DNA of 5,547 nucleotides from Moraxellaceae bacterium UBA2032 (GTDB lineage: Bacteria; Pseudomonadota; Gammaproteobacteria; Pseudomonadales; Moraxellaceae). The notes under the pieces are model-generated. The model ran no database searches. It worked only from the letters and a program-made list of their open reading frames with translations, and was not told where the DNA came from. Location: the NCBI GenBank assembly GCA_002333125.1, contig DDBM01000042.1, forward strand, positions 5,645 to 11,191, written 5' to 3'. Made by a program: the position numbers and the translations under genes. Positions 1 to 5,547 of the stretch are shown here, in pieces. Positions within the stretch are counted from its first letter, which is position 1, and each line of letters opens with the position of its first letter.

Positions 1-2
1 AC

Positions 3-332
3 TTAAAACGGTAATTTCATGCCCGCAGGTAAATTCATGCCTGCACTTGCACCTGCCATTTTTTCGGCTGTCACAGCTTCAACTTTACGTACTGCATCAT
101 TAACAGCAGCCGCAATTAAATCTTCTAAGACTTCTTGATCTTCTTGCATTAACTCAGGACTAATACTCACGCGCTTTACATCGTGTTTGCCTGTCATGGT
201 AATTTTAACTAAACCTGCACCCGACTCGCCCACCACCTCGGTCGCGGCTAATTCGTCTTGGGCTTTTTTCATTTGCTTTTGCATTTGCTCTTGCATTTTT
301 TGGGCTTGCTGCATTAAGGCTTGTACATTCAT
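3..332 (-). CDS. ybaB: YbaB/EbfC family nucleoid-associated protein
   Basis: Small DNA-binding protein of the YbaB/EbfC family, which forms dimers that coat DNA and is usually encoded between dnaX and recR. The 109 residues equal the length of the E. coli protein as I remember it. The N-terminal third is a Gln/Met/Lys-rich helix (about residues 5-30, [14 protein letters not shown]). It is followed by the family hallmark GESGAGLVK (about 35-43), a VSISPELM segment, an acidic [12 protein letters not shown] helix, and a C-terminal [12 protein letters not shown] tail close to the E. coli ending. The start codon overlaps the dnaX stop as ATGA, and a GGAG sequence lies seven bases upstream, so translation is probably coupled to dnaX. 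The stop codon is only three bases from the window edge; a following recR is expected but not visible. Family assignment is secure; the biological role is known only from the family. Confidence 0.96.
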   Translation of the reverse strand: MNVQALMQQAQKMQEQMQKQMKKAQDELAATEVVGESGAGLVKITMTGKHDVKRVSISPELMQEDQEVLEDLIAAAVNDAVRKVEAVTAEKMAGASAGMNLPAGMKLPF

Positions 333-2200
333 CTTTTTTCTCCAACAATTAATGATTGCGAAATCAGTTGTGCATTAAACGTGTTTAACAAATTTTGCAC
401 AATAGGGTCAGCCAAAAACTCTGTTTCGGCCTGCTTTTTTTGCGCCAATATGCGCTGCTCTTCTATTTGTAAAGGCGTTTGTGCAATTGGCTCCACGAGG
501 GTTAATTGTAACTCTATTTGTGGATACGCCTCTAGTAAACGTGTTTTAAGCGTTTGATACGATTGCTGTGCTAATACTTCGTGGCGCGGTGCTATCTCGA
601 GTACCGCTACGCCTGCCTTTAACCCCTGCAACAAACTGTGCTTGGCAAAACTCAAGGCCATGCCCGTTAAACCACTGCTACCTACCCAATTAAACCATGC
701 TAACGGTGTCCACAACGCCTCATCTGCCGAGTTTTTAGCCGTAAATGGCAAAATTTGCGCGGTTGTTTCTGTTTCTGTTTCTGTTTCTGTTTCTGTTTCT
801 GTTTCTGTTTCTGTTTCTGTTTCTGTTTCGGGTTCGGGTTCGGGTTCGGGTTCGGGTGTAACAGCATCTGGAATAATTTCAGGCTCTGCAATAACAATAT
901 TTGCTGTTATGACAGGACTTGGCGCATCTGCTTCTATCTTAACCGCTTCAACTATCACAGGAGGTGGCATTACTACAGATACGTTTTTTGGTGCTGTAGC
1001 CTCTGCTAATAATGCCGACAAATTAGCTTTTGCCGTTTGTGCTGTTTGCGTGGCCTGCTGACTACGTGTTGCTAAAGCTGAGTTTTGCGCCAAACCACCT
1101 TTAGGGGGCTTAGTTGCAAGCGGTTTAAAACTCAACATCCGTAATAAACACATTTCAAAACCTTGACGCGCTGTCATGGCCAACGGCAAATCACGACGAC
1201 CATGCAAGGCAATTTGATAATAAAGCTGCAAATCTTCGGGGGTTAATACCTGCGCTAAGGCTAATACTTTTTCTTTGTCGCCTTCACTATTTTCGATAGC
1301 ATCGGGTAATAATTGCGCCAACGCCACACGATGTAAAGTAGTAATTAGTGCCGCTAATGCGCCCTGAAAATCGACACTTTGCTCGGCTAAGGCATTAATC
1401 ACTGCCAACACGTCGGCAGCATCGCCACCATCTATGGCCGCTAATACTCTAAACACTAAGTCACGGTCTATGCTACCCAACATATCGCGCACTTCGGTTT
1501 GATGTAATACACCATTACCAAAGGCAATCGCTTGGTCGGTTAACGATAACGCATCACGCATCGAGCCATTGGCAGCGCGACCTAACTCCCACAACGCCGA
1601 TTCATCATAAGCCACTTGCTCTAAACCTAAAACATGCGCCAAATGCTGTACTATTTTTTCGGGCGACATGGGTTTAAGCGAAAACTGTAAACAGCGCGAC
1701 AATACCGTGACAGGAATTTTTTGCGGGTCAGTCGTTGCCAATAAAAACTTAACGTGACTTGGCGGTTCTTCTAGGGTTTTTAGCAAAGCATTAAAAGCTG
1801 CTTTAGAGAGCATGTGTACTTCGTCAATTAAGTACACTTTATACTTGCCACGTGTGGGCATATATTGTGCGTTTTCAATCACTTCGCGCACATCGTCCAC
1901 GCCTGTATTACTGGCCGCATCAATTTCGATTAAATCAATATAACGCCCTTGATTAATTTCTTGGCACGTACCACACACCCCACATGGCTCGGCGGTAATG
2001 CCTATTTCGCAGTTTAAACATTTAGCCAAAATACGTGCAATCGTGGTTTTTCCTACACCGCGTGTCCCTGTAAACAAATAAGCATGATGAAGTCGATTTT
2101 GAGTTAAGGCATTAGCTAAAGCACGCGCAACGTGTTCTTGCCCCACTAATTCGGCAAAGTTTTTGGGTCGATATTTTCGCGCAAGGACTTGATAACTCAT
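329..2200 (-). CDS. dnaX: DNA polymerase III subunit tau/gamma (clamp loader ATPase)
   Basis: Clamp-loader ATPase that opens and loads the beta sliding clamp and, as tau, ties the polymerase cores and DnaB helicase together. The 623 residues compare with about 643 in E. coli. The N-terminal AAA+ module has the RKYRPKNF signature (8-15), Walker A GTRGVGKT (45-52), four zinc-binding cysteines at 64, 73, 76 and 79, Walker B DEVH (126-129) and the SRC motif with the arginine finger (168-170). A collar domain runs to about residue 370. A low-complexity linker follows, including (PE)5(TE)10 at residues 449-478. The last ~125 residues (from about LAWFNW) resemble tau domain V, which binds the polymerase alpha subunit. 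No slippery heptamer is visible at the E. coli gamma position, but A AAA AAG occurs in frame at codons 587-589. The start fits the conserved [13 protein letters not shown]-terminus; the Shine-Dalgarno sequence is weak. It overlaps ybaB by four bases. Confidence 0.98.
   Translation of the reverse strand: MSYQVLARKYRPKNFAELVGQEHVARALANALTQNRLHHAYLFTGTRGVGKTTIARILAKCLNCEIGITAEPCGVCGTCQEINQGRYIDLIEIDAASNTGVDDVREVIENAQYMPTRGKYKVYLIDEVHMLSKAAFNALLKTLEEPPSHVKFLLATTDPQKIPVTVLSRCLQFSLKPMSPEKIVQHLAHVLGLEQVAYDESALWELGRAANGSMRDALSLTDQAIAFGNGVLHQTEVRDMLGSIDRDLVFRVLAAIDGGDAADVLAVINALAEQSVDFQGALAALITTLHRVALAQLLPDAIENSEGDKEKVLALAQVLTPEDLQLYYQIALHGRRDLPLAMTARQGFEMCLLRMLSFKPLATKPPKGGLAQNSALATRSQQATQTAQTAKANLSALLAEATAPKNVSVVMPPPVIVEAVKIEADAPSPVITANIVIAEPEIIPDAVTPEPEPEPEPETETETETETETETETETETETTAQILPFTAKNSADEALWTPLAWFNWVGSSGLTGMALSFAKHSLLQGLKAGVAVLEIAPRHEVLAQQSYQTLKTRLLEAYPQIELQLTLVEPIAQTPLQIEEQRILAQKKQAETEFLADPIVQNLLNTFNAQLISQSLIVGEKR
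340..343 (-). promoter_or_regulatory. Ribosome binding site of ybaB inside the dnaX 3' end
   Basis: On the minus strand GGAG is followed by seven bases (six A and a G) and then the ybaB ATG. The site lies inside the last dnaX codons (Gly-Glu), so ribosomes ending dnaX would be placed on the ybaB start. It supports the chosen ybaB start and translational coupling. Confidence 0.75.
434..440 (-). other. Candidate -1 slippery heptamer A AAA AAG in dnaX
   Basis: The dnaX codons CAA AAA AAG (Gln587-Lys588-Lys589) place an A AAA AAG heptamer in exactly the reading phase used for programmed -1 frameshifting in E. coli dnaX; with the preceding A the run is seven A followed by G. After a -1 shift the reading frame adds eight residues (AGRNRVFG) and meets TGA at 408-410. 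This would give a 597-residue protein lacking the last 34 residues of tau. A weak bulged stem (CAG-G-CC with GGCTG) follows directly, and no well-placed internal Shine-Dalgarno is seen about 10 bases upstream. Real frameshifting is therefore possible but unproven. Confidence 0.4.
765..856. repeat. Hexanucleotide tandem repeat in the dnaX linker
   Basis: On the plus strand GTTTCT is repeated ten times without a mismatch (765-824), followed by GTTTCG and four copies of GGTTCG (831-854). Read as dnaX on the minus strand this is five CCC-GAA and ten GAA-ACA type units, giving (Pro-Glu)5(Thr-Glu)10 at residues 449-478. The unit length is a multiple of three, so gain or loss of copies keeps dnaX in frame. 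The two blocks differ by a paired base change per unit, which suggests two rounds of expansion from related units. The encoded stretch is acidic and probably disordered. Confidence 0.97.
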
Positions 2201-2346
2201 AAGACACTTAACTCTTAAACTTGCTAAAGGCGAGGCAATGGTAACTGATGACTAAAAGATTGTCTTGTTTTTGCTGCTTGTGCTGTATCTTGGCACACAG
2301 TAGGATAAGATGGCTTGTTAAATTTAACGCATAAACAGTTGATACA
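2201..2346. promoter_or_regulatory. Divergent intergenic region dnaX / SDR gene
   Basis: These 146 bases separate the divergent starts of dnaX (minus) and the dehydrogenase gene (plus), so both promoters should lie here. I find no strong sigma-70 pair. The best plus-strand candidate is TTGTGC (2278-2283), 17 bases, TAGGAT (2301-2306), which is weak at the -35. For dnaX, AAGACA with TACCAT at 17-base spacing is equally weak. A perfect 12-base palindrome lies at 2317-2328. No RNA gene or small ORF is apparent. Confidence 0.45.
2317..2328. repeat. 12-bp perfect palindrome upstream of the SDR gene
   Basis: GTTAAATTTAAC is identical to its own reverse complement. It lies 18 bases before the dehydrogenase start codon and just downstream of the best promoter candidate. 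The position and dyad symmetry would fit an operator for a dimeric regulator, but AT-rich palindromes of this length can occur by chance and no regulator gene is adjacent. Confidence 0.35.
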
Positions 2347-3183
2347 ATGAAAACCAAAACAATTTTAATTACAGGTGGTGAAGGGGGCGTAGGGGCAGCA
2401 ACTGCCCGCGCTTTAGCCGCACAAGGACACAAAGTCTTATTTACCTGCCGCGAACCCGAAGATGGCATCCAACTTTGCAGTGACATTAGTACGGCTTTTC
2501 CACGCGCCAGTATTAAAAATTTAGTCTTAGATTTAGCCTCATTTTCGTCGATTCGTTTATTTGCCGCTAAACTACAACGCGAATACGACCAAATAGATGT
2601 ACTCATTAATAATGCCAGTATTGCCCCACTCACCAAACAAAAAACCCGTGATGGTTTTGAAGCCCAATTTGGTACTAATTATTTAGGGCATTTTTTATTA
2701 ACCCAATTATTGTTAGATATTTTAAACGAAGCAGGACGCGCCAGAATTGTACACACCTCCTCCATGATGCACTGGTTAGGTAATGTTGACTTTGGCAGTT
2801 TTCATGGCGAAAAATTTTATGACCCTATTCGAGCCTATGCTCAGTCCAAATTAGCCAATTTATTATTTAGCAATGAATTATCACGCCGTTTAAAACGCAC
2901 TAAAATTACTACTAATGCGTTTCATCCTGCGGGCACACCTCAAGAAATTTATTTTAATTTGCCTAGAGCCGCCTACTTAACCGTTAAACCGTTTTTGGCT
3001 GCTCCCGAAGAGGGTGCGCGTACTGCTGTGTTATTGGCAACAGCACCGCATTTAAGCGACAGCACAGGCAAATACTTTAGTAAAGGCGAACCTGCTTTGG
3101 CCTCACCACGCGCACGTAATGAAGATTTAGCCTTAAAGCTATATGAAATGAGTGCTGGATTGTGTCAAGTAGAAGCTTTATAA
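2347..3183 (+). CDS. Short-chain dehydrogenase/reductase (SDR), substrate unknown
   Basis: Cytosolic NAD(P)-dependent oxidoreductase of the classical SDR superfamily, closest in pattern to the retinol dehydrogenase/WWOX-like group. The 278 residues form one Rossmann domain. Visible are the cofactor motif TGGEGGVG (9-16), a basic R35 at the end of strand beta 2 that hints at NADP preference, the DL pair at 62-63, NNAS (88-91, where NNAG is usual), N111, catalytic Ser138/139 in HTSSMM, and YAQSK with Tyr164 and Lys168. The motif normally written HPG-x-V-x-T is HPAGTP here (193-198), a departure in the region that shapes the substrate and cofactor pocket. The start gives the usual short lead before the glycine motif, although no clear Shine-Dalgarno is present. 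The gene stands alone, divergent from dnaX and convergent with the SRP RNA gene nine bases beyond its stop. Fold and cofactor use are secure; the reaction is not known. Confidence 0.9.
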   Translation: MKTKTILITGGEGGVGAATARALAAQGHKVLFTCREPEDGIQLCSDISTAFPRASIKNLVLDLASFSSIRLFAAKLQREYDQIDVLINNASIAPLTKQKTRDGFEAQFGTNYLGHFLLTQLLLDILNEAGRARIVHTSSMMHWLGNVDFGSFHGEKFYDPIRAYAQSKLANLLFSNELSRRLKRTKITTNAFHPAGTPQEIYFNLPRAAYLTVKPFLAAPEEGARTAVLLATAPHLSDSTGKYFSKGEPALASPRARNEDLALKLYEMSAGLCQVEAL

Positions 3184-3192
3184 GCTAGAGAT

Positions 3193-3306
<114 letters not shown>

Positions 3307-3316
3307 TAACGCAGAC

Positions 3317-3335
3317 GTTTGTTGCATTAACAAAC
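3317..3335 (-). other. Hairpin in the presumed SRP RNA 5' leader
   Basis: GTTTGTT and AACAAAC form a perfect 7-bp stem around a five-base AATGC loop. It begins at or next to the predicted transcription start and ends about ten bases before the mature SRP RNA. It could stabilise or guide processing of the precursor. It has no T-run on either strand, so it is not a standard intrinsic terminator. Confidence 0.5.
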
Positions 3336-3343
3336 GGGCGGCA

Positions 3344-3372
3344 AGTATATGACAGATTTTTGCTTTTGGGAA
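3344..3372 (-). promoter_or_regulatory. Putative sigma-70 promoter of the SRP RNA gene
   Basis: On the minus strand TTCCCA (3367-3372) and TATACT (3344-3349) are separated by 17 bases. The -10 differs from consensus at one position. The sequence after it, TGCCGCC, is a GC-rich discriminator of the kind found at growth-rate and stringently controlled stable-RNA promoters. Initiation near 3336-3337 would leave a leader of about 30 bases before the mature 5' end, similar in size to the RNase P-removed leader of E. coli 4.5S RNA. Confidence 0.6.
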
Positions 3373-3388
3373 CAGGCATTTAACACAA

Positions 3389-3913
3389 ATGAACACATTT
3401 TTTTTGAGCAGTTTTAACAGCCCTATTGGTTTAGTACATTTTGTACATCACGATAATGTACTGTATGCCTTAGACTTTGAAGAATTTGATGCACGTTTAC
3501 TAAAGTCACTTAATCGTTATTTAGCTAACGATTTTGAATTAAGCGTCAGCGAAGATAGTGCTATTCACGCTTTATTAGAATCATATTTTTTGGGCGACAT
3601 TAATGCCCTTGATCGCATTAAAACTCACGCGCTTGGCACAAACTTTCAGCAACAAGTATGGCAAGCATTACGCACTATTCCCGTAGGAAAAACCGCCTCG
3701 TATCAACAAATAGCGCACCAAATTAATAACAAAGATGGTCAGCGTGCCGTGGGTATGGCTAACGGCAAAAATCCTATACCTTTAGTGATTCCGTGTCATC
3801 GGGTGATTAATAGCAATGGTAAACTGGGCGGCTATAGTGGTGCTTTGTGGCGTAAAGAATGGCTACTAAAACATGAGGGAGCGAACATCCCTCTCCCACT
3901 GGGAGAGGGTTAG
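3389..3913 (+). CDS. ogt: Methylated-DNA--protein-cysteine S-methyltransferase
   Basis: Suicidal DNA repair protein that moves the alkyl group from O6-methylguanine (and O4-methylthymine) to its own cysteine. The 174 residues fit the Ogt/MGMT length. The N-terminal domain (about 1-80) contains the FNSPIGLV strand; the C-terminal domain carries RAVGMANGKNPIP (119-131) and PCHRVI with acceptor Cys136. Against human AGT the key residues keep a constant offset of nine: Tyr105, arginine finger Arg119, Asn128, Cys136, His137 and Glu163. There is no N-terminal Ada domain, so this is a stand-alone Ogt-type enzyme rather than Ada. The start gives the family's usual N-terminus but has no strong Shine-Dalgarno. 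The last ~10 residues (IPLPLGEG) come from an inverted-repeat element that also supplies the stop codon. It is divergent from ffs and convergent with gpx, three bases apart. Confidence 0.95.
   Translation: MNTFFLSSFNSPIGLVHFVHHDNVLYALDFEEFDARLLKSLNRYLANDFELSVSEDSAIHALLESYFLGDINALDRIKTHALGTNFQQQVWQALRTIPVGKTASYQQIAHQINNKDGQRAVGMANGKNPIPLVIPCHRVINSNGKLGGYSGALWRKEWLLKHEGANIPLPLGEG
3889..3909. repeat. REP-like inverted repeat between ogt and gpx
   Basis: CCCTCTCCC (3889-3897), a three-base ACT spacer and GGGAGAGGG (3901-3909) form a perfect 9-bp hairpin. Followed by TTAGGGC, it matches the widespread interspersed repeat that reads PLPLGEG when it runs into a coding end. It occupies the last ogt codons and ends just before the gpx stop, in the space between convergent genes. 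A strong hairpin here could stop or stabilise both transcripts, although neither strand has a following T-run. Copy number elsewhere in the genome cannot be judged from this window. Confidence 0.8.
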
Positions 3914-3916
3914 GGC

Positions 3917-4396
3917 TTACAACAGTTTTTCGATATCTTTAGCAATGCTAAGTGGTTCTGTGGTGGGCGCGTAACGCTCAATCACATTACCTTTTTTGTC
4001 CACCAAAAACTTAGTAAAGTTCCATTTAACCGCATTAATACCCAACAAACCTGGTGCGGCTTCTTTAAGATGTTTAAATAGAGGATGAGTATCATCACCA
4101 TTAACATCAATTTTAGCAAACATCGGAAAGCTCACACCGTAGTTTAATTGGCAAAATTCGCTAATTTCTTCGTTGCTGGCAGGATCTTGACTCAAAAACT
4201 GATTACACGGAAAGCCCAAAATCATTAAACCCTGGTCTTTATACTTTTCGTATAAGGCTTCTAAATCTTTAAATTGTGGTGTTAAGCCACATTTACTGGC
4301 GGTATTAACCACTAACAATACTTTATCTTTGTAATCAGCAATAGCCACTTCTTTACCTGTAATGGTCGTTGCCGAAAAATCATAAACATTAGGCAT
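3917..4396 (-). CDS. Glutathione/thioredoxin peroxidase (GPx family)
   Basis: Thiol peroxidase that reduces hydrogen peroxide and organic hydroperoxides in the cytosol, related to E. coli BtuE. The 159 residues have the compact non-animal GPx length and no signal peptide. The catalytic tetrad is visible: Cys36 in NTASKCGLT, Gln70, Trp125 and Asn126 in [14 protein letters not shown] (62-67) is the second family signature. Cysteine replaces selenocysteine at 36. Cys82 in EFCQLNYGV sits where thioredoxin-dependent members keep their resolving cysteine, so thioredoxin may be the true reductant (inference). The start codon shares its A with the msrB stop (TAATG), and GAGGA lies nine bases upstream, inside msrB. 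Co-transcription with msrB fits a joint role in oxidant defence. Confidence 0.95.
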   Translation of the reverse strand: MPNVYDFSATTITGKEVAIADYKDKVLLVVNTASKCGLTPQFKDLEALYEKYKDQGLMILGFPCNQFLSQDPASNEEISEFCQLNYGVSFPMFAKIDVNGDDTHPLFKHLKEAAPGLLGINAVKWNFTKFLVDKKGNVIERYAPTTEPLSIAKDIEKLL

Positions 4397-4800
4397 TATT
4401 TATTTTCCTCTTGAGTTTGCAATAACAACGAAGCCGAATTAACACAATAACGTAAACCTGTGGGTTTTGGCCCATCAGGAAACACATGCCCCAAATGAGC
4501 CTCACAGTGTTGGCAAGTAATTTCCACTCTTACCATACCATGAGTCATATCTTTATGCTCGGTAATAGCATCGCTATTCATTGCTTGATAAAAACTTGGC
4601 CAACCCGAACCTGATTCAAATTTAGCATCTGAATTAAATAAAGGTTTGCCACAACATCGGCATAGATATACGCCCTTTTGGTAACAATTCCAATACTTGC
4701 CTGTGAACGCACGTTCTGTGCCTTTTTGGCGACAAATAGCAAACTCTTCGGGACTAAGTTCTGCTTGCCATTGAGCCGATGTTTTTTGCAATTTAGACAT
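4396..4800 (-). CDS. msrB: Peptide-methionine (R)-S-oxide reductase
   Basis: Reduces the R form of methionine sulfoxide in proteins, with electrons from thioredoxin. The 134 residues match the stand-alone MsrB length (E. coli about 137). Zinc is held by two CxxC pairs, Cys47/Cys50 in CRCCGKPLF and Cys96/Cys99 in CQHC. GSGWPSF (64-70) and GHVFPDGP (104-111) are substrate-pocket signatures, and catalytic Cys119 lies in RYCVNSASL. No signal peptide or MsrA fusion is present, so a cytosolic single-domain enzyme is expected. It is the first gene of a pair with gpx. The start has GAGTG seven bases upstream. It is divergent from alaA, with 173 bases between the starts. Confidence 0.97.
   Translation of the reverse strand: MSKLQKTSAQWQAELSPEEFAICRQKGTERAFTGKYWNCYQKGVYLCRCCGKPLFNSDAKFESGSGWPSFYQAMNSDAITEHKDMTHGMVRVEITCQHCEAHLGHVFPDGPKPTGLRYCVNSASLLLQTQEENK
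4406..4410 (-). promoter_or_regulatory. Ribosome binding site of gpx inside the msrB 3' end
   Basis: GAGGA on the minus strand stands nine bases before the gpx ATG and within the final msrB codons. Together with the TAATG junction it indicates translational coupling of the two genes and supports the chosen gpx start. Confidence 0.7.
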
Positions 4801-4807
4801 AATGTTG

Positions 4808-4812
4808 CACTC
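4808..4812 (-). promoter_or_regulatory. Weak ribosome binding site of msrB
   Basis: GAGTG on the minus strand, seven bases before the msrB ATG, is the only Shine-Dalgarno-like sequence near this start. Further upstream, a 5-bp hairpin GCGTT-TTT-AACGC (4818-4830) and a TATAAG -10-like sequence can be seen, but no convincing -35 partner. Confidence 0.45.
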
Positions 4813-4859
4813 TATTGGCGTTAAAAACGCTTATATAACGAGATTATTTAAGATACCAC

Positions 4860-4888
4860 TGAACATCTCACGTTTTTTTAGCTAGAAT
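4860..4888 (+). promoter_or_regulatory. Putative sigma-70 promoter of alaA
   Basis: TGAACA (4860-4865) and TAGAAT (4883-4888) are 17 bases apart on the plus strand; the -10 matches consensus at five of six positions and the -35 at four. Transcription would start near 4895, leaving a leader of about 80 bases with no recognisable riboswitch. The rest of 4801-4973 shows no gene. Confidence 0.4.
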
Positions 4889-4973
4889 CAAGACTTTATA
4901 GGACTTACGCGGTTATTTACAACCTACGTTACTCCCGTTCTTAATTAGATGTTGCCTCAACGAGTTTGTTACT

Positions 4974-5547
4974 ATGCAAATTGCTAAATCCGCAAAATTA
5001 CAAAATGTGTGCTATGACATTCGCGGCCCTGTATTAAAAGCCGCCAATGCTATGGAAGAACAAGGACACCGTATTATCAAATTAAACATTGGTAATCCTG
5101 CCCCATTTGGCTTTGAAGCCCCTCAAGAAATTTTAGCGGATGTTATAGCCAACTTACCCAATGCCGTAGGCTACTGTGACTCCAAAGGCTTATTTGCAGC
5201 GCGTAAAGCCGTTGTTCAATACTATCAACAAAAAGGTTTATTTGTTGATGTAGGCGATATTTATATTGGTAATGGTGTGTCTGAGCTGATTGTCATGGCC
5301 ATGCAAGCCTTATTAAATAATGGCGATGAAATGCTTATTCCTGCGCCTGACTATCCATTATGGACAGCTGCTGTTACTTTAGCAGGTGGCGCACCAAGCC
5401 ATTATTTGTGTGACGAAAACAACGGTTGGTATCCAGACTTAGCCGACATTGAAGCTAAGATTACCGAAAAAACACGCGGCATTGTGGTTATTAACCCTAA
5501 CAATCCCACAGGGGCGGTATATCCCAAACATATTTTAGAAGGCATTG
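4974..5547 (+). CDS. alaA: Alanine transaminase AlaA, 5' part (cut by window end)
   Basis: PLP-dependent class I aminotransferase that makes alanine from pyruvate and glutamate in the cytosol. The reading frame runs open from ATG to the right edge: 191 complete codons and one extra base, about half of the ~405 residues in E. coli AlaA. The N-terminus is nearly colinear with E. coli AlaA (formerly YfbQ): KLQNVCYDIRGPVLK (8-22), LNIGNPAPFGF (37-47), GYCDSKGL (66-73), IYIGNGVSELI (96-106), PAPDYPLWTAAV (123-134) and NPNNPTGAVY (174-183), whose Asn177 contacts the cofactor. The PLP-binding lysine lies beyond the window. The start agrees with the family N-terminus; a GAG nine bases upstream is a poor Shine-Dalgarno. 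It is divergent from msrB and shows no functional link to it. Confidence 0.95.
   Translation, partial: MQIAKSAKLQNVCYDIRGPVLKAANAMEEQGHRIIKLNIGNPAPFGFEAPQEILADVIANLPNAVGYCDSKGLFAARKAVVQYYQQKGLFVDVGDIYIGNGVSELIVMAMQALLNNGDEMLIPAPDYPLWTAAVTLAGGAPSHYLCDENNGWYPDLADIEAKITEKTRGIVVINPNNPTGAVYPKHILEGI

Noticed and set aside
11..44. Near-direct repeat around TTCATGCC in the ybaB 3' end
   Set aside because: It reflects the conserved [12 protein letters not shown] tail, which is itself repetitive in the family.
187..557. Cysteine-rich plus-strand frames opposite ybaB and the dnaX 3' end
   Set aside because: Antisense to two well-recognised genes, with no ribosome site and no recognisable domains.
642..1061. 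Plus-strand frames with Ser-Val, Phe-Cys and Phe-Gly repeats, and a minus-strand Lys-Gln/Asn-Pro frame over the same DNA
   Set aside because: These are alternate-frame readings of the dnaX hexanucleotide repeat; a repeat of six stays open in several frames by construction. dnaX is the gene.
2208..2636. 142-codon minus-strand frame upstream of dnaX
   Set aside because: Mostly antisense to the N-terminal part of the SDR gene, whose Rossmann motif is clear; the translation shows no family.
3173..3185. AGCTT-ATA-AAGCT inverted repeat after ffs as a terminator
   Set aside because: Only five pairs with a three-base loop and no T-run on either strand; it overlaps the end of the SDR gene.
4899..4910. 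TAGGACTTACGC resembling the end of some small insertion sequences
   Set aside because: From memory only; no inverted partner, target duplication or transposase remnant is present in the surrounding 173 bases.

Overview
This window looks like a chromosomal segment of a gammaproteobacterium with a moderately low GC content (A/T-rich third codon positions, many TTA leucine codons). Support comes from the dnaX-ybaB pair, a 4.5S-type SRP RNA and an AlaA that reads almost like the enterobacterial protein. The use of TTA/AAA-rich codons would suit a Thiotrichales-like or similar lineage, but the genus cannot be fixed from this sequence alone.

Left part (1-2200, minus strand): dnaX (DNA polymerase III tau/gamma) is followed by ybaB (nucleoid-associated protein), with an ATGA stop/start overlap. 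In many bacteria recR comes next and would lie beyond the left edge. The dnaX linker carries an unusual perfect hexanucleotide tandem repeat encoding (Pro-Glu)5(Thr-Glu)10. An in-frame A AAA AAG heptamer sits near the 3' end of the gene. A second A-run lies exactly at the dnaX/ybaB junction.

Middle (2201-3388): divergent from dnaX is a plus-strand short-chain dehydrogenase/reductase gene of unknown substrate. It converges on a minus-strand SRP RNA gene (ffs, about 3193-3306), which is not protein-coding and is recognisable by its GGAA-capped apical loop and a long closing helix. A promoter with a GC-rich discriminator and a hairpin in the presumed 5' leader lie just upstream of the RNA. The SDR gene appears to be interposed between ffs and dnaX.

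Right part (3389-5547): ogt (O6-alkylguanine-DNA methyltransferase, plus) converges with a minus-strand msrB-gpx pair (methionine-R-sulfoxide reductase and thiol/glutathione peroxidase), which overlap by one base. The 3' end of ogt and the tiny gap to gpx are made of a perfect 9-bp inverted repeat of the common CCCTCTCCC/GGGAGAGGG type. Divergent from msrB is alaA (alanine transaminase, plus), cut by the right edge of the window.

Functionally the window holds replication and recombination housekeeping (dnaX, ybaB), protein targeting (ffs), and damage repair (ogt for DNA, msrB for protein, gpx for peroxides). I see no defence island, phage, CRISPR array or obviously new multi-gene system. The observations most worth a second look are the dnaX slippery heptamer, the dnaX microsatellite and the repeat element at the end of ogt.
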